In this document: in pieces, positions 1 through 10,830 of the stretch
Layout: the number at the start of each line of letters is the position of its first letter
How positions within the stretch are numbered: position 1 is the first letter of the stretch
NCBI GenBank assembly: GCA_914767715.1
Contig: OU612074.1
Span: 14,928,062-14,992,061, forward strand
DNA: 64,000 nt
Direction of reading: 5' to 3'
Source: Membranipora membranacea
Taxonomy: Eukaryota; Bryozoa; Gymnolaemata; Cheilostomatida; Membraniporidae
Program-made: the position numbers and the translations under genes
Notes under the pieces: model-generated
Seen by the model: the letters and a program-made list of their open reading frames with translations, nothing else
Database searches by the model: none
What the model was told of the DNA's origin: nothing

Positions 1-1606
1 CCTGATCATTAACGAATGCTACAAGGAATCAATATTCTCTGACTGTCTAAAAACAGCCCTGGTCACCCCACTCTTTAAGAAGGGCGATAAAACAGACCCC
101 TGCAATTACAGACCAATTTCCAGTCTGCCAATCATATCAAAGGTGTTTGAGCTAGATATGAAAAATCAAATCATGACCTTTATCGAAACACATGGAATAC
201 TCTCAGATCGACAATTCGGTTTTCGTAAGCACCATTCAAGTGAACAGTTACTACGTCTTTCTCTTTTACAAAATTGGAGAACAACGCTAGACAACCCTCA
301 ACCGAATTTCATAGGTGCGCTCTCTTTGGACGTAAGTAAAGCATTTGACACTATAAATCATGGACAACTCATCCACACTCTAAAGCGACTAAATTTTGCA
401 GAATGTACAACAAAATTATTTACATCCTATCTTTCACATCGAACCCAAATCATGAAAGTTGATGATGATCAGTCCAGTACACTACCGATTACATGTGGAA
501 GTGTTCTAGGTCCAATATTATTCAATCTTGCTATCAATGATCTCCTTAACAAGCACAAAACTGCATTCGCTTACGCTGATGACACCGTTATTTACTGCAC
601 AGCAAGAGATATCCCTACCTTAATGGATAAATCTGAGTCATTGATGAGAGAAGTATCGAATTGGTATTCAAACAATCTCCTTCAACTCAACTTATCCAAA
701 ACCCAATACTGTATTTTCTCAAATAGGAAAGTAGAAGATTTTTACCAAATCCAAATAAACAATTTGAAAATAGAATCCAAGCATTCGCTCAATCTTCTTG
801 GAGTCATTCTTGATTCAGAACTTAGTTTAACCCCTCAGGCTAATGCCACCGCCTCTAAAGCAAACAAAATGGTCTACTTGTTATCAAAACTAAAAAAATA
901 CATGACAGTGGAAAACTCATTGAAGACTCACAAATCATTGATCAGACCTATAGTAGAATACTGCTCATCATTGTACCTTGATGGTTTAGCCAAAAATTCA
1001 GAAACATTAGAAAAAGTACAAAATAAAGCAATCAGAATCATAACTTCAGCCCCCAAACAATTTTCTGTCACATCTGGCCGCTTACTCCTAAATTTACATA
1101 CTCTCCACAGTAGAAGGAATTTTCTTTTTCACAATTTTGTCAAATTGAGCTTCCATAAAGGCCGTGCATCAAAGCACATACTTCATCTCGTTAGCAAATC
1201 AAACAGACATACACGATCACTTCGTAGCAACTGTGCAATAATTAAACCCTCATTTAGATCAAACCTAGGCAAATCAGCCTTTTTAAATATTTTTCATACA
1301 TTTGTAACTAAATCAACCAAACCTCATGAATCATTATCATTTAATCCTACCTAATGTTGTTAACTTGTATTTTTGTTTGCCACTCTGTTTCTTCTTTTCT
1401 TTTTTCATCTTATTCATGCAATTTATGATACCATGCTTTCATTATTCTACACACTATATAGTATGTAACACCCTACAACTTATATCTTTTTATTCAAGTC
1501 ATTTTTTGTATCCATGTTAATGTGTGTGAGGTCAACAAGTTATTTTTAATTTGCTTTAATTATAAAATTTTAGAAAACCTCAATAAATAAATAAATAAAT
1601 AAATAA
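1..1606 (+). mobile_element. LINE-A, non-LTR retrotransposon 3' portion with AATA-repeat tail
   Basis: The RT ORF is followed by a T-rich 3' UTR and ends in a tetranucleotide AATA repeat at 1582-1605, the usual simple-repeat tail of CR1/RTE-like LINEs. Immediately after the tail, minus-strand coding sequence of a second LINE resumes in mid-ORF, so LINE-A is a later insertion. The 5' end lies outside the window. Confidence 0.8.
2..1354 (+). CDS. LINE reverse transcriptase ORF, 5'-partial (LINE-A)
   Basis: One open frame runs from base 2 to a stop at 1354, so the ORF began left of the window. It shows the order of motifs of a non-LTR retrotransposon RT: a PLFKKGDKTDPCNYRPISS block near base 70-125, FGFRKHHSS near 215, a DVSKAFDTINH block near 330-360, a GSVLGPILFNL block near 495-525 and the catalytic YADDT box near 570. 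The thumb and C-terminal tail follow and the frame stays intact to the stop. The residues normally reading PQG before SVLGP are TCG here, which may reduce activity. By motif style it belongs to the CR1/Jockey side of LINEs; the exact clade needs a tree. The endonuclease domain is not in the window. Confidence 0.9.
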   Translation: MIINECYKESIFSDCLKTALVTPLFKKGDKTDPCNYRPISSLPIISKVFELDMKNQIMTFIETHGILSDRQFGFRKHHSSEQLLRLSLLQNWRTTLDNPQPNFIGALSLDVSKAFDTINHGQLIHTLKRLNFAECTTKLFTSYLSHRTQIMKVDDDQSSTLPITCGSVLGPILFNLAINDLLNKHKTAFAYADDTVIYCTARDIPTLMDKSESLMREVSNWYSNNLLQLNLSKTQYCIFSNRKVEDFYQIQINNLKIESKHSLNLLGVILDSELSLTPQANATASKANKMVYLLSKLKKYMTVENSLKTHKSLIRPIVEYCSSLYLDGLAKNSETLEKVQNKAIRIITSAPKQFSVTSGRLLLNLHTLHSRRNFLFHNFVKLSFHKGRASKHILHLVSKSNRHTRSLRSNCAIIKPSFRSNLGKSAFLNIFHTFVTKSTKPHESLSFNPT

Positions 1607-2940
1607 CAGTATCATCTGCGTATTTCAAAATTGTGACATTTTGTTTTTCTGATCTGATACCATCCGTGTAGATTGAAAACAAAAGGGGGCTTGAGACTGT
1701 GCCCTGTGGTGTTCCAGTATTTGTGACTAATTTTTCAGATAATTTGCCATCTACTTGTGTATATTTAATTATGTTAGATAAAAAACTGGATACCCACTTT
1801 GTAACTCTTGAATCCAAATGTTGTAGCTTATCAATCAAAAGACTCACGTTTATGGTATTAAAAGCGGAGGAAAAATCTAAGAACAAACATCAAGATAAAT
1901 TAGTAGCCTTGGCGTCAATACACATACTCACAGTGGTGATCAGCTGTAGAACAGCATCTTGTGTGGATCTACTGGATCTGTAAGCAAACTGTAACGGATC
2001 TAGCTCTGTGTGTTGGCATACATACCACTTGATCAGTTTTTCGAGTATTTTGCCCAAAACACTGATGACGGCTATCGGGCCATAATCTTTAGGCTGACTT
2101 GGTGATTGTACTTTCGGCAGGGGTTTGATGATGGCAGACTTCCAAAGATTTGGTGTAGTTGTCTTCTCAATACTGATGTAAAAGACCTGTGTGATAATCG
2201 GTGCAAGCTGGCTTGAGCATATTTTGATGACTCTGGGAATGATTTTATCTGGTCCTTCTCCTTCAACAGTTTCTGCACGATCGGGACTTGAAAGTCTGCT
2301 ATGAGTGGTTTGATGTGATTTTTGTCTGCTTTATTATTCGATGCTAACTTATGTGGTTCAGTGGAGTCCTTTTCAAATCTCGAGAAGAAGGTGTTCAGCT
2401 GATCTGCAGAGAATAATGGTAAGGTGTGGTTTTTGGTGGATCAGTTGTCAGCCCTCCCATTTTCTTAACATCACGCTTTAGCTGGGTTTTTTGATAATTG
2501 TTCTTCTATAATCTGAGTGTATTGTTTTTTTAGATTTGATGAGCTCTTTAGAAATGGATCGTTGTAGGAAAGGAAATCTATTTTTTAATCTGAGCGAAAA
2601 TATAGTTGTTGGGTCCCCCTACGTATATTTTTGTGAATTTCAAGTCATTGTAATTGTCCTCCAGTTTATCTGAGGATCTCAATGTTTTGGTTTTTGAATC
2701 GGTCAGAGTTTGATAACATTCCGACGGACTTTTTATTTCTTGGAACTGCTGTTTGGCAGATTTTTTGAGTGCAAATTTGACCCTCATTAAAATGCGCCCT
2801 GACTGCGAACGAAGAGCAGCAGATGCAAACGTTTTCCAGCAAACGGTTTCCAGATCTTGCGGGACGGCTGTGGGTGGCGGCCTAGGCCGGCTTCGGTTTG
2901 GCATGCTTCCCCGCCTTTTCGCAGGGGTCGTGTGGTAGGG
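1606..2940 (-). mobile_element. LINE-B, CR1/Rex-like RT fragment interrupted by LINE-A
   Basis: On the minus strand, translation from about 2420 down to 1606 gives the region before the RT domain (ADQLNTFFSRFEKDST), then PNLWKSAIIKPLPKV, PIAVISVLGKILEKL, FAYRSSRSTQDAV, FLDFSSAFNTINVSLLIDKL, GTPQGTVSSPLLFSIY and LKYADDT. Coding ends exactly after the catalytic YADDT box, where the AATA tail of LINE-A begins. Frames shift several times and stops occur, for example just before the FLDFSSAF block, so it is dead. Sequence up to about 2940 looks like the linker upstream of RT but is poorly conserved. The missing C-terminal half should lie left of the window if LINE-A simply inserted here. Confidence 0.78.
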
Positions 2941-4310
2941 GAGGAAAACTTGAGCTGAACAGCCTTCACACTAGCCTTTAACTGGCTATCTGGTTGACCC
3001 TTTGCCTTTTATAGCCAATCATGTTTTTAAATAACCATCTTTAGTATATTAATTTAGTGCAATAAAAGCTATAAAACAATTTTTTTTTTTAAACGCGATC
3101 AGCGGAAGCTGTCCTCCTTATCAAGTAGGTTTAAAGCAAATCAATATTTCAATCTGGTCGAATAAAAGCTCTGGGATCCCTCCTACGCATGTTTTTGTAA
3201 ATTTCAAGTCAGCCTAATTACCCTCCAGTTAATCTCAGGATATCAATGCTCTGCATTGTTAATTAAGTCAATTAGAGCTTGAACTGGTCACAGCTTGATT
3301 TAATTCTGACAGACTTCTTAATGCTGCCATATGACACGTTTTTGTTAGTGCAAAAGTGACCCTTATTGATTCACCTGCTGCCTGGGAATACTATACATCT
3401 CATATTTTTTAATTACATATATGCTATGATTATCTCTGATGATGTATCTAAACCTAGCATAGGGCTAAGTTGCCCAACATATTATCACTGTCAATTACAT
3501 ATAAAACCACCATATGAAGATATATTGATTGAGCTCTGTTGAAACGGATCGGATAGATGGTTCTCAGATCAGTCCGACTAATTACAGCTTCAACTTAGCA
3601 TATCTGCTCTCAACAAAGTAGCTATGTCAGCTCTTCGAATTCTCAAACAGTACAAAATATACATAATTAGAGAAGGCTGTCAGTTTGCAAAGACTGTTTT
3701 GCAGCCACAGCCTCAGATTTGTTAGCCTCACCTGCCTAGCTGTTCACGAGACCCCATAATGGGCACCACTAACCAGTCAACTAGAGGTTACTATCTCGTG
3801 AATCAAGTGTATAACCTGTTATACTCTATTATCATTTTTATGTATGCTGCCTTTTGAATTTCTAAGTTGAATTGTGAATTAATTTAGAAAAAGTGCAAAG
3901 GAAACTCACATTATTAGAATCTACAGCTTGGTCGGAGCTAGAGTGATGATCTGGTAACAACAATTATTTTGCAAGAGTTAAAGTATGACACAGTGAAATC
4001 GAACAAGAGTATTAATCATATCAACAATAATTCCAAATAAACATACCTCGGTACTACTTCAACACAGAAAGTGTAAGAAATGGATGTGTTAAATTTACTG
4101 CTCCATGCACAGAGGATTAAGTGAGTTTAAAACCTTCACTACACACGGCAGAGACTTTGAAGTCACTGCCTCTTCATCCGTTCATATTGTATACGTAGCA
4201 CATCATGCTACTAAGTCAAAGGCCGAAATAGGAACAAGCTGAGAAGCTGTCACAACATAAGCCCTCGCCACAAACACAAAATAGCCTCAATAGCATATAC
4301 AATCTAAAGG
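2941..4310. other. non-genic, no recognisable feature
   Basis: I see no exon with splice sites, no conserved coding and no clear repeat here. The sequence is AT-rich with scattered stops in all frames; old, unrecognisable repeat sequence is likely. Confidence 0.5.
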
Positions 4311-4387
4311 TGTCAGACAATTGTCAGACAATTGTCAGACAATTGTCAGACAATTGTCAGACAATTGTCAAACAATTGTCAGACAAT
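4311..4387. repeat. 11-bp tandem repeat, palindromic unit, 7 copies
   Basis: The unit TTGTCAGACAA repeats seven times with one substitution (TCAAACAA in the sixth copy). Each unit is an odd-length palindrome, TTGTC-A-GACAA, and consecutive units are joined head to tail so that CAATTG occurs at every junction. It sits in non-genic DNA. Confidence 0.9.
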
Positions 4388-5888
4388 AGGCCATCCTGGT
4401 GCTGCTTCTCCGATTTGCATTCTTCAGATTTTGACACCAAAATTGAGTTGAAACTGTAATTTTAAGGATTGTCCCTCCCATTGACAGACACTGTTTTAAC
4501 ACTGAAAATATCTATTTCATATCAAGGGTCTAACATATAGTAATTATAAATATAAGGCAATCCTTGAAGGGATACGAGAATAATTATTTCAAAATACTGA
4601 GAAACAACGTACGATTTTGAGTGACCATATACTCACTCAAATTGCTATGACCATGATATTTCCACTCACCGGCATACAAAATAACAAAGCTACAAACCTC
4701 ACAAAACTGCAGTGCTAATACAATAGCCTTGTCGCCGGTCTCATATTGGTGACAAGACTACTAATACAATATTGCACATTTATCACACCATTAAAAAATT
4801 GTTTGGTGGATTGTTGTGCGTGACATCGAGCCAACAAGCTGATTGTGAAAGATCCTCCCTCTCTCTCTCTTGATTCAGAATTGGCATTAATTACTGGATA
4901 TCACATGGAATAAAGCTCTTTAAGTTCAAACAAGCGGAAGCGTGATGATGACCAGGATAACAATCAACAAGAAAATAAGAAAGAAATGTCTTATTATTGA
5001 AATAAGCTCAGAGCTCTACAAAAAAAGCTGGATACGACAACCAAAGACGATAACATCGAGATAAAAGGTACGCTTGATAACATCCAGATTGTATTTGCAT
5101 GCGATTCTGCAACATACAAGGTTGTCAAGGTAAGATTTCAGTCGTCTTTAAAGATCAAGGCCTTTACACCTCTTCACAAACCAACCCCGACCGAACTAGA
5201 ACAACCGTCGTTGCTGTAGTAGTTAAAGACAAAAAAAAGGAAAAATATCTCTATACACTGCAAACTTCTATAATACTACATCCACCATACTTGTCAATGG
5301 AATAAAGGACAAACATTTTTTCCTTGAACATTACTCAAAACTCATCAGCATTCCTGAATCTACCAAAGATGCATTAAATACTACTATACAACGGAAATGT
5401 AGTTATAGCATCCGAGAAAGGCATGAATGCAGCAAGTGTACAACTCCCAAGTCTGGTTGACGGCTTCACATCAAACCAAAATTCCAGCACATCAGTTGCC
5501 ATGTGTAGCACAAGTTCTCAAAATATCCGAACAACATAAGGAAACAGTCACCATGGACGGTCATCTCGGAATTGATCTTCTGATGCGGACTGTGTAATCC
5601 CCTCATCATTCACAATCAGGTAAACCTACAAACACAAAGTATAAATCGGCTTCGACGCAAGCTGACGATGACAAACACCACAAATGAGGCTCTGCTCTCA
5701 AAGATATTCAAAGCGCATGCTCAGTTTAATCACAGCTTTCAGAATAAAGGAACATTAGTACCATAGTCACCTCAAAGAAGTTATTGTGCGTTCATGCTGG
5801 AAGTCAGAATTGAGTAACCTGTTCGCTTTGATTTAATTGTTTAAATTTTACACTAGCATTTATATATTATATTTCCACTCATTTTTAG
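4388..5888. other. non-genic; possible decayed transposon coding around 4920-5560
   Basis: Short open stretches occur on + around 4920-5200, including a lysine/aspartate-rich segment and a segment reading LRALQKKLDTTTKDDN. They are broken by stops and match no family I recognise. They may be the upstream exons of the Kolobok-like remnant that follows, but this is a guess based only on position and strand. Confidence 0.3.
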
Positions 5889-6128
5889 GACGTGTGGCAT
5901 TGGGTGAAAAACTTTCATCAGGAGTGTAAGACAAATATCAAAAGGAGCTTGTGCTCTTGATTTCTCACATAAAGAATCACATATGGTATTCATGCACTAC
6001 CTGTAATGGGGATGCAGAGCTTCTGGTGGAGATGGTGAAGTCTATGCCTCTCCACATCTCAAATGTCCACAAAGGATTCGATGGCCATGAGAAGTTCACA
6101 AGATGATATCATATGATCCGATAGAGAG
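5889..6128 (+). pseudogene. Kolobok-like transposase exon, frameshifted remnant
   Basis: The segment starts after a clean acceptor (CATTTTTAG|GACGTG) and ends at a strong donor (GAGAG|GTAAGT). Translation gives DVWHWVKNFHQECK, then after a frameshift near 5955-5970 gives NHIWYSCTTCNGDAELL, HISNVHKGFDGHEKF. This spacing (DxWHWxK, NHxW, TCxGDxELLxE, HIxNxH, HxxF) is typical of the central region of Kolobok-type TTAA transposases widespread in aquatic animals. An in-frame TGA follows KFTR, where the family usually has Cys. It is therefore a dead copy. I am fairly sure of the family resemblance and less sure of the superfamily name. Confidence 0.6.
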
Positions 6129-7079
6129 GTAAGTTTTGCTTGATCTGACAATACATCTGAAATGAGGAAGCGAAGGGTCAGAGTGGCCTGAAATGGTAGA
6201 ATATATTATATCACCATAGATGCTGTCACTTTCGCTCAAACATCTCAAATAACATCCAGCTAAAAAACACTTATTATTGATATTTCAAATATTACAGACA
6301 TAGTTGGTGTTCCTCTTCAGAGAGAAGTCTATACCAAGGATGGCAGAACGTACAGGTTACGTAATGTGAACTCACCTAAGGACTTGGGTTCTAGAGATGA
6401 GTTATCGGACCGTGTGATAGTGGAGGCAAGAAACCCAACAAAAAAAATACTTCCAGGGTTGAGATAACCATCAAAGCTAAGACTATACTCTGGATGAAAA
6501 TGGTTTCTTTCTTTCATCAAAGCTGCAAATATATAAAGAGATATTATTACAACTCTTACATTTTTATGGTTATAAAAGCATGAAGGGGTCAAACATAGAG
6601 CTGTCCGCTGTCCACTGACCGCTGTCAATCAATCAATTATTAAATGAGCAAGAAATAGTGATTTGTTGATTCGTCAATGTCAATATAAATATTTTTGCAG
6701 GGTTGAGGGAAAAAACATCGCTAGGTGTGAGCGTCCAACGCTAGAGGAAGCCCGCATGAGACACCAGACTCGGTTCAAGCCTTCAGGCTCTGCAGTTGAG
6801 TGAGGAGGATACCACTGGTTGAAAACTGCTGAATCCTTTTGGATAATTTTGGGTACTCATAATGAACTGAGCTGTCTGAAACTTGCAGAGCTGTTCAAGG
6901 AAGGTTAGTTGTTGTATAAATTATTCATAACATATTGCTGGAGGACATTTTAGTAACCATTAAAGCCATTGGAATTATCATGAAAACACAGGCTGAGTGT
7001 GTAGTTGCACTTTAACCTAATTTTAACAATGATGAGGGCAGCTCGCCCTTATTTTGATAAAAAAACAATGATTGACCTG
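6129..7079. other. non-genic; two short coding-like stretches of unknown origin
   Basis: After an acceptor-like ATTACAG at 6293-6299, about 150 bases stay open on + and read GVPLQREVYTKDGRTYRL. A second short stretch after TTTGCAG near 6703 reads GKNIARCERPTLEEARMRHQ. Both are followed by stops. I do not recognise either; they could be downstream exons of the decayed transposon or unrelated. Confidence 0.3.
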
Positions 7080-7750
7080 TATTACTCCTTTTTTTACACA
7101 CATTTACTTTATGATATTGAATTCTGGGACCATGCCACCGACACAGATCTCAAATGAGTTTTTATTCTTCATAAAATGTGCATACGTGTTATTCTTAATA
7201 AAAAGACCCAGAGAACATGTCTCATCATTTTTTTAAACTTTAGGGATTATGCCAAACCATATGCTTTTCAAATTTTGTACTTTAAAACTCCTTTTAAAAA
7301 CATACTCAACTGAGTTCCTAATGAATCTAAAATGCAAAACTTTTTACAACACTAGAAACGATGACTTAAAGTTAAAAAAAGCCAATAACAATCGGGGTGA
7401 GAGGTCCTGGTTGTGCACTGGCGTGTCGCTGTACAACAAGTACCTAAAGGGAGTGGAGCTGGGCTCTCAGACTTGCGTGCTCGCGAGCCTTGCTTCCTGT
7501 CTGTGGGGGCAGTGGTGATTTCAGCTGGTGGGAGCACTCGTCCAGGGCGGCCTTGCCGGTGTGTCTTGTACTTGACGTTCGTGCTTCACAGTTGGGCTGT
7601 CTACACTCTAGCCGCAGGCTATCAGACTGTCCCCATATTTCTATTGCAATTATTTACGTTTTATGATTCAATCTCTTTTGCCTTTCTCTCACTCAATTGC
7701 ACTTTATCTATCATACATTATCTATTTTATCTTTAGCAATAAACAAACAT
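7080..7750 (+). mobile_element. LINE 3' end fragment
   Basis: Plus-strand translation in shifting frames resembles the C-terminal end of a Jockey/CR1-type RT: LYYSFFYTHLLYDIEFWDHA, then FILHKMCIRVILNKK, then LKLLLKTYSTEFLMN and a K/R/N-rich tail. A 3' UTR-like stretch ends with an AATAAA-type signal (CAATAAAC at 7737-7744) and an A-rich, CA-repeat tail. The upstream RT core is absent, so this is a 5'-truncated copy, the usual outcome of LINE insertion. Confidence 0.65.
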
Positions 7751-8064
7751 AAAAAAAACACACACACATGGTGATTCAAATGTTCAAACAACTTTGGATA
7801 AACGCATTGCCTGAATTGTTTAATTGCCTGAAGGTTTGAGCTACTCAAGCTGAAAACAGTTTATTTAATTCAATAGACGTATATCTGCAACTCCAACTTC
7901 AGTTAATTAGTAAGTATTGTCAGATACATATACAAAACTATCAAACTGGTCGATATGGAAAATTTTGAGAAGCAATATCATTTCCGTTACGAATGCATTA
8001 TTGAAAGTTGAACATTACAGTGACAAATTTCCCCAAATTAAACCAGTTGCATTGATTCTATTAA

Positions 8065-8087
8065 ATTCTCGTTCACACAATCCGACA
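8065..8087 (+). repeat. left terminal inverted repeat of Harbinger element
   Basis: Pairs with 11592-11614 in inverted orientation, 19 of 23 bases identical, core CTCGTTCACACAA. Preceded directly by TAA. Confidence 0.85.
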
Positions 8088-8298
8088 ATTGGCACATTTC
8101 TGTTGGTCGAACACGGGGCCGACTTATTGGGGCCGACATGAAACGGGACCGACATAACACTCGACCGACACTGCCAGCACAAGTCTAGCAGCCCAGACTT
8201 TGTAACCGATCATACTGACCTACCCGCCTGTGATTGGTTGTTGTAGTAGGTCATGTGACTTATTTATTGCGGGAAATAGTAAAACAGACAGTCTTGGA

Positions 8299-9558
8299 AT
8301 GTCATCTTCTGAAGAAAATAGTAGTAGTGAGGACAATTTGCCACAGACGTGGCAAGAGCACCTAATTGAACTTGTCCGAGTAAGGCCATGTCTCTATGAC
8401 AAGCCTAATAGGGATAACTTTGACAAAGAAGTCAAGGCCAATAATTGGAAAGATATTACCCAACATCTCATCAAGGCTGGGTATACTCAACTCAAAGATG
8501 GAAAAACTGGTAAGCTTTTCTGACTCAGGGTGTTACAAACCCTCTTACTCTCTCACTCACTCTCTCACATGCTCAAAGTTGAGAATGGCAAGGGTGGTAA
8601 ATAAATGTTGAGTACCATTTTCAGTCTCAACTTTCTTTGCCACTACTTACAACAACAACAACAACAACAAATCTACAAAAATAATAGTTTCAATTTATAA
8701 CGTTTATTTATAATAATATAATAACCTATATAATTCCACATACAATACATACATATTTAAACATTGTAGATTCTGAGCCTAGGCCTAGGATGTTGGAAGT
8801 TGACAAGCCCTCTCACCCCCCCCCCCCATTCAGAGAGGCTTGTCAAGACAGGCTATTACCAACACTGCTGTAACGTTAAAAAAGAAAACTATTTATTTTA
8901 TGTTTTAGCACGTTGACAAATGGCAGTAACATCTCATCGTGTCAGTCGACAAATGACAACAACAATGTCTAACAACAAATCTCAGACCACCAGTGCTCAG
9001 AACGGTGATGATCCCTCAACACCCTCATCACCACCCTCGACACCTGCCAGTACCAGTACACGGTCTAAGAAAAATAAGGTTGAAGATGAATCACTGAAAG
9101 CAATAGAAAGCCAAATTCAGCAGGCCGGTACACTCATGAAACAGATTACTGACCCCAGTGACCCTGATGCGTTGTTTAGTGAGATGATTGGAACAATGGT
9201 CAAAGGTATACCCGAAGGTTGGCCAAAGGACAATCTTAAGCTTGAGATCCAGCAAAAGATTATGCAAGCCAAACACCAATCTCAATCAGCCAACTCCCAC
9301 TCCAAACTGCCCACACCCCAGTACAACCAGCCATCACCCAGTACAGGGTACAATCCCCAGTACAGCGAGCCATCACCCAGTACAGGTTACACTCACCAGT
9401 ACAGGTTACACTCACCAGTACAACCAGCCATCACCCAGTACAGGGTACACTCCAACATTTATTTTGATTTAGACAAGACCTGCCAAAACCATATACTGAA
9501 ATACCCGTTTAGCTTTCATCACAGATTAATGTATAAGGTTTTTAACATTTCAATCTGA
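8299..9558 (+). CDS. Harbinger accessory DNA-binding protein, MADF/BESS type (decayed)
   Basis: Exon 1 (8299-8509) begins at ATG with an acidic Ser/Glu leader and then shows the first half of a MADF (Adf-1-type Myb/SANT-like) domain: LIELVRVRPCLYDK, NWKDITQHLIKAGY. It ends at a canonical donor (ACTG|GTAAGC). A second coding block (8920-9558) has a K/S-rich linker and a C-terminal BESS-like helix pair around FSEMIGTMVKGIPEGW and LKLEIQQKIMQAK. The second half of the MADF fold is not visible between them, and joining exon 1 to the acceptor at 8908 puts a TGA in frame, so an exon is missing or the gene is broken. The Q/P/S/T-rich tail contains a minisatellite with a frame slip. In PIF/Harbinger elements this protein helps carry the transposase to the nucleus and to the element ends. 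Confidence 0.6.
9316..9455 (+). repeat. minisatellite inside MADF/BESS coding region, frame-shifting
   Basis: Imperfect units reading QYNQPSPSTGY recur three times. In the third unit the frame slips, so the peptide continues as RLHSPVQPAITQY in one frame while the repeat peptide continues in another, ending GYTPTFILI at 9472. A repeat-unit deletion that was not a multiple of three explains this. Confidence 0.7.
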
Positions 9559-10365
9559 TGTTATCATTATTGATGTGTTTTGTTTGTACTGTTGGATAGC
9601 ACATAGAATCACAGAAGGATATTTTAGTTTATTCACAATGTAGAATTCCACAATAAATCATTGAAAACGTGAATGTTGCTACGCATTATAATAATCTTAC
9701 TAGGGAAATAAACAGTTTAAGTCCAGAAACACAAAATTTCCAGCCTTTGATTGCAAGACGCCGCATGTAAGTTGTGAGAAATATACATATAAATAATATA
9801 TATATCTTAAATCAGAAACTGGTAATACTGAGTTGAAAACAATAAATTTGACACTGAATTTAATGGGATGGCCTTGCACATCACTGTATCCTGTTTATTG
9901 ATTTCTGGTCTGATCATACTGAGGATGTGGTCAAATGAGTCTTTTGACATTCTGAGATACTCATGGTGTTTTTGCGGGTACAAACGGATTTCTTGTACCA
10001 AGTGGCTGAAAACACCTAGTTGGTCCCTGCAACATAAAGAGATATGCAAATTAATGGAATACAAAGGTGCAAGTATTTTTATCTGTAGTTGACATTATAC
10101 AATGGTTGTTTGAGAAAGTGCATGTGTAGTTGTACTGTGGATTTCGGGCACTGAAACACAGGTCCTAATTGTGATCGTACTATTTCTCATGAAGGCTGAT
10201 ACATGGCTGTACTGCAGTTGTAGGGCTGTACCTTATTATTAGTTCTATTTCAAATAATTAATGATAAATGAATTATATGTCATTCAATTTCATGAATTCA
10301 AATATATATTTTTTATTCATATAATTAAAAACAATTTAAATATTTTCATGAATTGTACTTAACAA

Positions 10366-10570
10366 ATCAAATATCAGATAACAAAATGTAGTTTGAATAT
10401 TTTTGCTGAAGTCAATATCAAATAATGAAATGTAATTTCAATATTTCAATGATTTGACTGTAATTAGTCTGTTAATAATTTCAATATCAAATAATAACAT
10501 GCATTTAAAATGGCTTGACTTTAATAACTTTGTTAATAGATTCAATATCAAATAATAAAATGTAAATAAT
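10366..10570. repeat. AT-rich imperfect tandem repeat
   Basis: The motif TCAATATCAAATAATAAAATG recurs four times at about 44-68 base intervals, with variants. It lies in the long intron of the Harbinger transposase. Confidence 0.6.
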
Positions 10571-10744
10571 GGTTACAATAAATGAAGGTAAGCAGCTGGG
10601 TGGTAAACAAAAACATCTTGCTGGTAGTTGGATTGGCAAACATTATCCCTCAACATTGGGCCAAAATATATAAATAATGAGTAGTAAAGTAAATAATAGT
10701 GGTATATAACAGTGGCGTATATTAGCAATCACGGATCACGGATA

Positions 10745-10830
10745 TAAACTGAATAGCTCAGTGTGTAGAGCGTCTGCCTGGTAATTACTGCTTATTAAGA
10801 ATGTTGTGGGTTCGAATCCCAACGACAGCA
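10745..10830 (+). repeat. tRNA-derived SINE head
   Basis: An A-box-like TAGCTCAGTGTGTAGAGC and a B box GGGTTCGAATCCC (10808-10820) lie at tRNA-like spacing. The anticodon arm region is enlarged and the acceptor ends do not pair well, so this is not a working tRNA. A non-tRNA body rich in CACACCC follows to about 11065. Confidence 0.55.

Noticed and set aside
9868-10092. 74-codon plus-strand ORF over the Harbinger transposase
   Set aside because: Shadow of the minus-strand transposase exon 2, which has clear family motifs and splice phase.
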